The notes beneath the pieces are model-generated. The model had not been told where the DNA came from, ran no database searches, and saw nothing but the letters and a program-made list of their open reading frames with translations. A stretch of 64,000 nucleotides of DNA from an uncultured Roseicyclus sp. GTDB taxonomy: Bacteria > Pseudomonadota > Alphaproteobacteria > Rhodobacterales > Rhodobacteraceae. A program made the translations under genes and the position numbers. The stretch spans positions 1,328,982 to 1,392,981 of the forward strand of contig CANMRT010000001.1 in assembly GCA_947500415.1 (NCBI GenBank). Reading direction: 5' to 3'. The number at the start of each line of letters is the position of its first letter. Within the stretch, counting starts at the first letter, position 1. This document shows positions 39,620 to 45,683 of the stretch, one piece after another.

Positions 39620-42220
39620 ATGAGCAGTTTTGACGATTCCGACGCCTTCGAGGCCGCCGCTGGCGCGTCCCTGGCCGCCCGTGCGATGGCCGCGCGCCCG
39701 ATGCCTTATATGGATGGGTTGAACCCCGCGCAGCGCGATGCGGTGGAGCAGGTGGACGGCCCCGTCCTTATGCTGGCGGGTGCTGGCACCGGCAAGACGC
39801 GCGCGCTGACCGCGCGGATCGCGCATTTGCTGAGCATGGGTCACGCGCGGCCCAATGACATTCTGGCCGTGACTTTCACCAACAAGGCCGCGCGAGAGAT
39901 GAAGAACCGGGTGGGACAGCTGCTGGGCCAACCGGCGGAGGGGATGCCGTGGCTGGGCACGTTCCATGCGATCTGTGTGAAGCTGCTGCGCCGCCATGCG
40001 GAGATGGTGGATCTGAAATCGAACTTCACGATCCTCGACACGGACGACCAGAACCGGCTGCTGAAGCAGCTAATTATTGCCTCTGACATCGACGAGAAAC
40101 GCTGGCCCGCGCGAGCCTTGGGCTCGGTCATTGACGGATGGAAAAACCGCGCGCTGACGCCGGATAAGGTGCCTGCCGCCGACCATGGGGCGTTCAACCA
40201 CCGCGGTGTGGAGCTCTATGAGCAATACCAAACCCGCCTGCGCGAGCTGAACGCTTGCGACTTTGGCGATCTGCTGCTGCATGTGATCCGGATTTTCCAG
40301 GAAAACGAAGACCTTCTGGCGCAATACCAGCGCTGGTTCCGGTACATCCTTGTGGACGAATATCAGGATACCAATGTCGCCCAATACCTGTGGCTGCGGC
40401 TGCTGGCGGCGGGGCACAAGAACATCTGTTGTGTGGGCGATGATGACCAGTCGATCTACGGCTGGCGCGGGGCCGAGGTGGGGAACATCCTGCGGTTCGA
40501 GAAGGATTTTCCGGGCGCCAAGGTCGTGCGGCTGGAGCAAAATTACCGGTCTACCGGGCATATTCTGGCGGCTGCCTCCGGCGTGATCGAAGGCAACAAG
40601 GGGCGGCTGGGAAAGACGCTTTGGACCGAGGGTGAGGATGGCCACAAGGTGCGTCTCATTGGCCATTGGGATGGCGATGAGGAGGCGCGTTGGGTCGGCG
40701 AAGAGATCGAGGCATTGACGACTGGCACATCACGGATCGCTCATGGACGCAGGAATGTTCGCTCAACCTCTTTCCAACAGGAGAATGATCGCCGAGCTAA
40801 GGGCGGTGGCGACAGCCCAATCAAGAATCTGAACCTTCAAGAAAGTCTAGGAGGTAGTAACCTTCCAGAGGAAGAAAAATCAGATATTTTCAATACGTTC
40901 TCCTCTAATGAAATTGCGATCCTCGTCCGCGCCTCGCACCAGATGCGGGCCTTTGAGGATCGATTCCTGACCATTGGTTTGCCCTATCGGGTGATCGGGG
41001 GGCCTCGGTTCTACGAGCGGATGGAGATCCGCGATGCGATGGCTTATTTCCGCGTGGTCGTGAGCCCTGACGATGACCTGGCGTTCGAGCGGATCGTGAA
41101 TACGCCCAAGCGCGGGCTGGGCGACAAGGCGCAGCAGACGGTCCAGAAGATGGCGCGCTCTAATGGGGTGAGTCTGCTGGAAGGCGCGCGGCTGTGTGTT
41201 GAGACGAAGGCGATTGGCGGCAAGGGCGGCGCTGCGCTTGGCGTTTTGATCGACGGGATCACGCGCTGGCGGCAGATGCTGCAAGGGCCGTTGCGGCAGG
41301 TTGGGCCGGCGGAGGATTTGATCCAGGAAGAGGGCGCGCCGTCGGGTGTGAGTCATGTTGAGCTGGCGGAAATCATCCTCGACGAAAGCGGCTACACGGG
41401 CCATTGGCAGAACGACAAGACGCCTGAGGCGCCGGGGCGGTTGGAGAACCTGAAGGAGCTTGTGAAGGCTTTGGAAGGGTTCGAGAATCTGCAAGGGTTT
41501 CTGGAGCATGTGTCGCTGATCATGGACAATGAATCCGACGATCAGGAGCCGAAGGTCACGTTGATGACGCTCCATGCGGCGAAGGGTTTGGAGTTTCCGG
41601 CGGTGTTCCTGCCGGGGTGGGAAGATGGGCTGTTCCCGAGTCAGCGGAGCATGGATGAAAGCGGACTGAGCGGATTAGAGGAAGAGCGGCGGCTGGCTTA
41701 CGTAGGCATCACGCGCGCCGAAGAGGTCTGCACGATCAGTTTTGCGGGTAACAGGCGGGTTTACGGGCAGTGGCAAAGCCAGTTGCCGAGCCGGTTTATT
41801 GATGAATTGCCCGAAGCGCATGTGGAGGTGCTGACGCCGCCGGGGCTTTACGGACACCAGGGCGCGATGTCGGCCAGTGCCAGCCCGGTGGAGCAGACGA
41901 TGGCTGGGAGCAACCTGCATGATCGCGCGTCGAAAGCGGATGTCTACAACTCGCCCGGGTGGCGGCGGTTGCAGGCCAATCAGGGGCAACGGACGATGCG
42001 CCAGCCGTCCGAGGCCAAGAACATGACCATCGATGCCGACGCGGTCAGCGCGTTCACGATTGGCGACCGCGTGTTCCACCAGAAGTTCGGCTACGGCGAG
42101 GTGATGAGTGTGGAGGGCGACAAGCTGGGGATCGAGTTCGACAAGGCGGGCAGCAAGCACGTGGTCGGGCGGTTCCTTGTGGCGGCGGGCAATGAGAGCG
42201 GCGGTGACGTGCCGTTTTGA
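39620..42220 (+). CDS. uvrD: UvrD/PcrA-family DNA helicase with in-frame insertion
   Basis: An 866-residue superfamily 1A 3'-5' helicase for repair and replication. Motifs: AGAGTGKT (near residue 55), LVDEYQDTN, GDDDQSIYGWRGA, LEQNYRSTG, VTLMTLHAAKGLEFP and YVGITRAEE. The C-terminus (FTIGDRVFHQKFGYGEVMSVEGDKLGIEFD) is the PcrA/UvrD Tudor-like RNA-polymerase-contact domain. Residues about 370-430 are a polar stretch (40730-40910) absent from usual UvrD alignments. The start at 39620 is the first Met of the plausible N-terminus; a frame to 39224 overlaps lldD. Confidence 0.93.
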   Translation: MSSFDDSDAFEAAAGASLAARAMAARPMPYMDGLNPAQRDAVEQVDGPVLMLAGAGTGKTRALTARIAHLLSMGHARPNDILAVTFTNKAAREMKNRVGQLLGQPAEGMPWLGTFHAICVKLLRRHAEMVDLKSNFTILDTDDQNRLLKQLIIASDIDEKRWPARALGSVIDGWKNRALTPDKVPAADHGAFNHRGVELYEQYQTRLRELNACDFGDLLLHVIRIFQENEDLLAQYQRWFRYILVDEYQDTNVAQYLWLRLLAAGHKNICCVGDDDQSIYGWRGAEVGNILRFEKDFPGAKVVRLEQNYRSTGHILAAASGVIEGNKGRLGKTLWTEGEDGHKVRLIGHWDGDEEARWVGEEIEALTTGTSRIAHGRRNVRSTSFQQENDRRAKGGGDSPIKNLNLQESLGGSNLPEEEKSDIFNTFSSNEIAILVRASHQMRAFEDRFLTIGLPYRVIGGPRFYERMEIRDAMAYFRVVVSPDDDLAFERIVNTPKRGLGDKAQQTVQKMARSNGVSLLEGARLCVETKAIGGKGGAALGVLIDGITRWRQMLQGPLRQVGPAEDLIQEEGAPSGVSHVELAEIILDESGYTGHWQNDKTPEAPGRLENLKELVKALEGFENLQGFLEHVSLIMDNESDDQEPKVTLMTLHAAKGLEFPAVFLPGWEDGLFPSQRSMDESGLSGLEEERRLAYVGITRAEEVCTISFAGNRRVYGQWQSQLPSRFIDELPEAHVEVLTPPGLYGHQGAMSASASPVEQTMAGSNLHDRASKADVYNSPGWRRLQANQGQRTMRQPSEAKNMTIDADAVSAFTIGDRVFHQKFGYGEVMSVEGDKLGIEFDKAGSKHVVGRFLVAAGNESGGDVPF
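40730..40910 (+). other. A+T-richer insertion inside the helicase gene
   Basis: Between the codons for EEIEALTTG and EIAILVRASHQ, which adjoin more closely in other UvrD/PcrA proteins, about 55-60 extra codons rich in Asn, Ser, Lys, Glu and Arg are present. A hand count of 40741-40920 gives 81 G+C of 180 (45%), well below the flanks. The frame stays open, so the helicase is probably still made. Confidence 0.65.
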
Positions 42221-42286
42221 GGCGCTGGACCGCAGCGGGACGCGGCGCTTAGACTTGCAGTGAATGCAGACCAGTGTGAGATTGCC

Positions 42287-42844
42287 ATGCGCCGCGCCCT
42301 CTTTTGTCTTTTTGCCCTGTTTTGCGCCTTTCCGGTGAGCGCGCAGGATTTCCTGACGCAGGCTGAAATTGAAGACATCCTGAGGGAAAACGCCTTTTGC
42401 TACGTGTTGCAGGCCGATGGGACCTGCACCTGGGCGGAATATTATCCGGTGCTGGAAGAAACGCGGCTGGAGCTGCATGTCGCGACGGTCATAGGGCCGG
42501 GCGAGACTGTTGTTTTGCGGCAGGAGGCCGCGTGGATTCAGGATGCGATGTGTATCCGTGACGGGGATCTTGGCGTGTTGGACGGGCAGATGACGGCCAA
42601 TCCGTGGCTGTCGTTCGACTTGTCGGGGCTGACGCCGATGGAGGCTGCCACGGTTGAGGGGATCGTGGCGCAGATTGCCGCGACGCTGAACCCCAAGACT
42701 TGCTTTCGCTTTGCCCGCGATCCGGCGCGACCCGGTGGGTTGGTGCAGATCACTTTCTCGGATTCCGTGCAGTTGGAGGGCAGCGACGCGATCACGCTGG
42801 CGCCCTTGAGCATAGGCGGAGTGCAATTGCTGAACGTGTTCTGA
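42287..42844 (+). CDS. Exported protein, paralogue of 43282-43857
   Basis: A 185-residue protein with a signal peptide (MRRALFCLFALFCAFPVSA). The mature N-terminus QDFLTQAEIEDILRENAFCY and the CTWAEYYPVLEE segment are shared almost position by position with the gene at 43282. A WLSFDLSGL motif and a single Cys in NPKTCFRF are also shared in form. Four Cys suggest two disulfides. Function unknown. TGTGAG precedes the ATG. Confidence 0.75.
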   Translation: MRRALFCLFALFCAFPVSAQDFLTQAEIEDILRENAFCYVLQADGTCTWAEYYPVLEETRLELHVATVIGPGETVVLRQEAAWIQDAMCIRDGDLGVLDGQMTANPWLSFDLSGLTPMEAATVEGIVAQIAATLNPKTCFRFARDPARPGGLVQITFSDSVQLEGSDAITLAPLSIGGVQLLNVF

Positions 42845-42859
42845 GGGCGCCACGGGCCG

Positions 42860-42874
42860 CTAACGATTTGTTAA
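42860..42874 (+). promoter_or_regulatory. Near-perfect CtrA box (CTAA-N7-TTAA)
   Basis: CTAACGATTTGTTAA differs from the CtrA pattern TTAA-N7-TTAA by one base and continues with CC, giving the half-site TTAACC. It lies 71 bp upstream of the small gene at 42945. It is weaker evidence than the perfect box at 37538. Confidence 0.4.
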
Positions 42875-42944
42875 CCAATCCATCCGCATGGTGAACCGGA
42901 ACGACGGCGGGCTGCGTGACAGCTCGATTGGTGTCGGAGGACCC

Positions 42945-43211
42945 ATGAAAACTCTGGTTTACGAACCCGACCCGTTAAGGGCGCGGGTCTATCTTGCGCG
43001 ACTTGGCGCAGAGGCGGGTCCCATCGAAATTGTCGATTGCCTCGATCAGGCGGAGGCCCTGCTGCAGACGGGTGCCTACGAACGGCTCGCCCTGCACAGC
43101 GATGTGGGGGCAGAAAGTGCGCGCCTGACTGCAATCCAGAAGCAAACGCGGCCCGAGATGGATGTGATCGATCTGGCACAATGGCGCGGTGGCATGGTGC
43201 GGCTGGGGTAG
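42945..43211 (+). CDS. Small receiver-like protein of unknown function
   Basis: An 88-residue protein. MKTLVYEPDPLRARVYLARL opens like a response-regulator receiver strand-helix (acidic pair after the first strand), but the phosphoacceptor Asp region is not evident and the domain is short. CGGAGG lies 4 bases upstream of the ATG. It sits between two paralogous exported-protein genes and behind a CtrA-like box. Confidence 0.6.
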   Translation: MKTLVYEPDPLRARVYLARLGAEAGPIEIVDCLDQAEALLQTGAYERLALHSDVGAESARLTAIQKQTRPEMDVIDLAQWRGGMVRLG

Positions 43212-43281
43212 GGTTTCGCTTGCTGGACCTGCCAGGCACTTCCCCCTAGGTTTCCTGCAAAGATGCCAAATGGAGTGCCCG

Positions 43282-43857
43282 ATGCTGTCTGGGAAACTGA
43301 CCCTTCTTGCCGCAACTGCGGCGACGTTTCTAAGCTTGCCCACCGCCGCTGCCGCGCAGGATTTCCTGTCGCGTGCTGAAGTAGAGGCGTTCATGCGCGA
43401 GGCTGCGTTTTGCTATCATCCCAATGATCGCTTCGCCTGCCTTTGGGCCGAGGTCTATTCGGACCTGAACGAAGATCATGCGATCCTGCAATCCGCCCAT
43501 GCCGTTTGGGATGAGCCGATGGAGGTGCAGCAATACCGCATCAATTGGGTCGATAACGCGTTGTGCATCCCATACGAGGATCAGGGATTGCAGGCGGTTT
43601 GGCAGGCAGAGGGATACCGTTTCCCCTTTGATCTGTCGGGGCTGGAGCCCTTGCCGGAGGATGTGATCCCGGAGCGGGTCGCGACATTGCAGGACGGCGC
43701 GCCGCAGGAATTCTGTTTCCGCTACACCATCGATGATGCCGGACCCGACGCGCTGTTCCAGCATGTATTCCGCGACGGGGTGGAGGATGAGGCGCTTGAT
43801 CCCATCGCCTTGATCCCATTGTTTGCGCGCGGCGTGGCGATCAGCCCGTCTGGTTAA
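43282..43857 (+). CDS. Exported protein, paralogue of 42287-42844
   Basis: A 191-residue protein with a signal peptide (MLSGKLTLLAATAATFLSLPTAAAA). The mature part starts QDFLSRAEVEAFMREAAFCY and continues CLWAEVYSDL and FPFDLSGLEPLPED, matching the upstream paralogue. The start at 43282 follows GGAG; ATG 43270 is an alternative. The two copies flank a 267-bp unrelated gene, indicating an old duplication. Function unknown. Confidence 0.75.
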   Translation: MLSGKLTLLAATAATFLSLPTAAAAQDFLSRAEVEAFMREAAFCYHPNDRFACLWAEVYSDLNEDHAILQSAHAVWDEPMEVQQYRINWVDNALCIPYEDQGLQAVWQAEGYRFPFDLSGLEPLPEDVIPERVATLQDGAPQEFCFRYTIDDAGPDALFQHVFRDGVEDEALDPIALIPLFARGVAISPSG

Positions 43858-44459
43858 CCCTCATTCGGCAGCAACATCGGGTAAAGCGACAGAACCAGCA
43901 GGACCGCCATCGTCCAATTGAATGCACGCAGGCGGCCCGGCCCGTCCAACCAGCGGCGGATTTGCGTGCCGCCCCAGGCCCATGTGGCGACGGACGGCAG
44001 GTTCACGAGTCCGAAGATGGCGGCCACAAACACGGCACCGGTCCATCCTGTGCCTTCTGGGGCGTAGGTCGTTTGGGCGTAGATCGACATGTAGACGGCC
44101 TTTGGATTGACCCATTGGAAACCGGCCGCCTGTAGAAACGTCAGGGGCTTTGCATCGTGATCCGCATCTTTGGGCGGGGCTGCGTTGGCGACTTTCCACG
44201 CCAGCCACAAAAGGTAGACCACCGCGATCACGGTTAGCGCTGTGCGAAGCCAAGGGATGATTTCGAACACCTGAACAAGCCCGAGGCCCAGGATCAGGGT
44301 CATCGCAGCGTGGCCAAGCGAGACGCCCAACATATGCGGGACCGTGCGGGCGAGGCCGAAGTTTACGCCCGAGGCCATCAGCATGATGTTGTTGGGCCCC
44401 GGTGTGATGGAGGAGGCGAAGGCAAACAGCACAAGGCCGTAGAGGAGTTCGTATGTCAT
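43854..44459 (-). CDS. LysE/RhtB family amino-acid exporter
   Basis: A 201-residue inner-membrane protein with about six helices. The N-terminal SSITPGPNNIMLMASGVNFG is the LysE/RhtB signature, followed by PHMLGVSLGHAAM and FQWVNPKAVYM. It exports amino acids or related compounds. The divergent neighbour is an Lrp/AsnC regulator, the usual partner of such exporters. It overlaps the convergent exported-protein gene by 4 bp. Confidence 0.9.
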   Translation of the reverse strand: MTYELLYGLVLFAFASSITPGPNNIMLMASGVNFGLARTVPHMLGVSLGHAAMTLILGLGLVQVFEIIPWLRTALTVIAVVYLLWLAWKVANAAPPKDADHDAKPLTFLQAAGFQWVNPKAVYMSIYAQTTYAPEGTGWTGAVFVAAIFGLVNLPSVATWAWGGTQIRRWLDGPGRLRAFNWTMAVLLVLSLYPMLLPNEG

Positions 44460-44484
44460 GGCGCAACATTAGGCGGGGTTGCGG

Positions 44485-44497
44485 GCAATGAAATTGC
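44485..44497. promoter_or_regulatory. GCAAT-GAA-ATTGC operator candidate
   Basis: A perfect 5-3-5 palindrome in the 72-bp gap between the divergent lysE and lrp genes. Lrp/AsnC regulators commonly recognise 13-bp sites of this form. Its position would let one dimer control both promoters. Confidence 0.55.
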
Positions 44498-44531
44498 GAA
44501 GTTGCGGTTCTTGAGGTAATCTCAGCAACAA

Positions 44532-44984
44532 ATGACGAAGATTGATGAAAAAGACCGACATATATTGCGAGAGTTGGCGCGGGACGGGCGGATCTCGAAT
44601 CTCGACCTGGCGGAAAGGGTCGCGCTCTCGCCGTCGGCCACATTGCGGCGGGTGCAGGCGCTGGAAGCTGATGGGGTGATCCGGGGCTACCGCGCGGTGA
44701 TGGATCCGGCAAAGCTTGGGATCGGGTTCATTGCCTACATCACCGTGGGGCTTGGGTTGCACACCAAGGACGCGCAAGCCGCGTTTGAGGCGGCGGTCGC
44801 CGATGCGCCCGAGGTCAGGGAATGTCACAACATCACAGGAACAGTGGAATATCTGCTGCGCGTGGAGGTGGCTGATTTGCCCGCCTACAAGCGGTTTCAC
44901 ACGGATATTTTGGGCGCTCTGCCGCAGGTGGCAACGATCACGACGTTTGTTGTGATGGGCTCTCCCAAAGACACGCGCGCCTGA
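44532..44984 (+). CDS. Lrp/AsnC family transcriptional regulator
   Basis: A 150-residue regulator. Residues 4-60 are the winged helix-turn-helix (DRHILRELARDGRISNLDLAERVALSPSATLRRVQALEADG). Residues 65-145 are the RAM ligand-binding domain (GIGFIAYITVGL, ECHNITGTVEYLLRVEVADLPAYKRF). It probably controls the divergent lysE-type exporter in response to its amino-acid substrate. Its stop is 24 bp before the T-tract/terminator hairpin of the opposite-strand RNA array. Confidence 0.92.
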   Translation: MTKIDEKDRHILRELARDGRISNLDLAERVALSPSATLRRVQALEADGVIRGYRAVMDPAKLGIGFIAYITVGLGLHTKDAQAAFEAAVADAPEVRECHNITGTVEYLLRVEVADLPAYKRFHTDILGALPQVATITTFVVMGSPKDTRA

Positions 44985-44996
44985 AGCGCCCCCCCG

Positions 44997-45044
44997 AAAA
45001 GAAAAAAGCGGCGATGGTCCAAGGGAGGAGAGGACCATCGCCGC
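44997..45044 (-). terminator. Intrinsic terminator formed by the last array hairpin
   Basis: On the minus strand a perfect 13-bp stem (arms 45032-45044 and 45008-45020) is followed by TTTTTTCTTTT (45007-44997). It ends the transcript from the DUF1127 gene and RNA array. Its loop carries the same CCTCCTCCC motif as the other units. Confidence 0.88.
45008..45044 (-). ncRNA. Array unit 6 (terminal, strongest stem)
   Basis: Perfect 13-bp stem with an 11-nt loop AAGGGAGGAGA on the plus strand (45021-45031). It doubles as the intrinsic terminator of the transcript. Confidence 0.85.
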
Positions 45045-45052
45045 CAGATCTG

Positions 45053-45083
45053 AGCACCCCCTAAGGGAGGAGAAGAAGGTGCT
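45053..45083 (-). ncRNA. Array unit 5
   Basis: Stem AGCACC/GGTGCT (6 bp, perfect) with a larger loop containing AAGGGAGGAG (45063-45072 on the plus strand). Confidence 0.7.
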
Positions 45084-45089
45084 TATGGC

Positions 45090-45117
45090 ATCACCCCTCA
45101 AGGGAGGAGGAGGGGAT
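45090..45117 (-). ncRNA. Array unit 4
   Basis: Stem ATC-AC-CCCTC pairing with GAGGG-GAT around a two-base bulge; loop AAGGGAGGAG on the plus strand (45100-45109). Confidence 0.7.
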
Positions 45118-45130
45118 CTACCGGTCGTCA

Positions 45131-45158
45131 CGGCCCCATATTGGGAGGAGAGGGACCG
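45131..45158 (-). ncRNA. Array unit 3
   Basis: Stem CGGCCCC/GGGACCG with one internal mismatch and a 14-nt loop containing TTGGGAGGAGA on the plus strand (45138-45151). Confidence 0.7.
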
Positions 45159-45194
45159 ATGCTTTGGCCCATTCGGGCCGGTGTTGGTGCGGAC

Positions 45195-45218
45195 GCGCCC
45201 AAGGGAGGAGAGGGCTGC
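45195..45218 (-). ncRNA. Array unit 2
   Basis: Stem GCGCCC/GGGC-T-GC with one bulged base and an 11-nt loop AAGGGAGGAGA on the plus strand (45201-45211). Confidence 0.7.
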
Positions 45219-45226
45219 CCGCTGTC

Positions 45227-45256
45227 CCGCGTTTCAATGGGAGGAAGGATACGCGG
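45227..45256 (-). ncRNA. Array unit 1 (DUF1127-proximal)
   Basis: CCGCGT/ACGCGG 6-bp perfect stem enclosing an 18-nt loop. The motif is the variant GGGAGGAAGG on the plus strand (CCTTCCTCCC in the RNA sense), the most diverged of the six. Confidence 0.65.
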
Positions 45257-45273
45257 TATTCGTTAAGCGCAGG

Positions 45274-45495
45274 TTAGGCCTGCTTGCCGTAGGCCGCTTC
45301 CATCGCGATGCGGCGGATCATCGAGGGATTGATACCCAGATCAGCCATTTCACGGGCGGAAAGGCCCTGAAGCTCTTCCAGCGTGTTGCGGTAGACGCGC
45401 CAGTTGCGGTAGGCCTCAACGGCGTTGGTGCGGAAGTCCGCAATGCGGCCGATCAGCGAAGCTGCGGGTGCGCGGTTGCTCGTTACATATGCCAT
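45274..45495 (-). CDS. DUF1127 small protein (CcaF1-like)
   Basis: A 73-residue basic protein. The C-terminal half EAYRNWRVYRNTLEELQGLSAREMADLGINPSMIRRIAMEAAYG is the DUF1127 motif. The CcaF1 homologue of R. sphaeroides binds RNA and takes part in maturation of the CcsR RNAs cotranscribed with it. Here too a CCTCCTCCC-loop array starts 17 bp downstream. The start at 45495 is the conserved MAYVT; a frame to 45648 is unsupported. Expression under heat or oxidative stress is inferred from Rhodobacter. Confidence 0.9.
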   Translation of the reverse strand: MAYVTSNRAPAASLIGRIADFRTNAVEAYRNWRVYRNTLEELQGLSAREMADLGINPSMIRRIAMEAAYGKQA

Positions 45496-45583
45496 GTCAT
45501 TTACTCTTTCATCGGTCGTCTGCGGCCGGGGCCCCTTGCCCTTGGTCCGCGTAGGTGATTGGGTCGTTGCCCTGTCCCGATTG

Positions 45584-45614
45584 AATGTAGGCCAATGCTG
45601 CGGATGCACAATAA
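45584..45614 (-). promoter_or_regulatory. Candidate promoter for DUF1127 and RNA array
   Basis: On the minus strand TTATTG (45614-45609), 17 bp, then CCTACATT (45591-45584). This would start RNA about 80 bases before the DUF1127 ATG. It has some likeness to RpoH-type promoters of alphaproteobacteria, but neither box is a strong match. Confidence 0.3.
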
Positions 45615-45683
45615 CCGATGGCGAAATGCTGCTATGCAGCACGTGCATGACACATATTCGTTACATTCCGTAGGGTTAACGCC

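Larger units (their letters stand above)
45008..45256 (-). ncRNA. Six-unit CcsR / cuckoo-type small-RNA array
   Basis: Six consecutive stem-loops, spaced about 35-60 bp, each place the complement of AGGGAGGAG in the loop; on the minus strand these read CTCCTCCCT, an anti-Shine-Dalgarno-like motif. Stems differ in sequence between units but each is self-complementary. The array starts 17 bp after the DUF1127 gene and ends in a terminator. R. sphaeroides CcsR1-4 (conserved CCUCCUCCC-motif stress-induced RNAs) have this layout beside the DUF1127 gene for CcaF1. The individual RNAs are probably processed from the DUF1127 mRNA; targets here are unknown. Confidence 0.85.

Noticed and set aside
40730-40910. 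Intein in the helicase
   Set aside because: The insert is only about 60 codons and lacks the splice-junction residues and block motifs of inteins.
41675-42853. Minus-strand open frame of 392 codons
   Set aside because: Crosses the helicase end and the exported gene in antisense; both sense genes have clear motifs.
45021-45247. Six plus-strand AGGGAGGAG motifs as ribosome sites of a series of tiny genes, or as CRISPR repeats
   Set aside because: None is followed by a coding frame of credible length with proper spacing, the conserved core is about 9-11 nt and spacing is irregular, and each motif is enclosed by its own stem. The minus-strand RNA array explains all of it.
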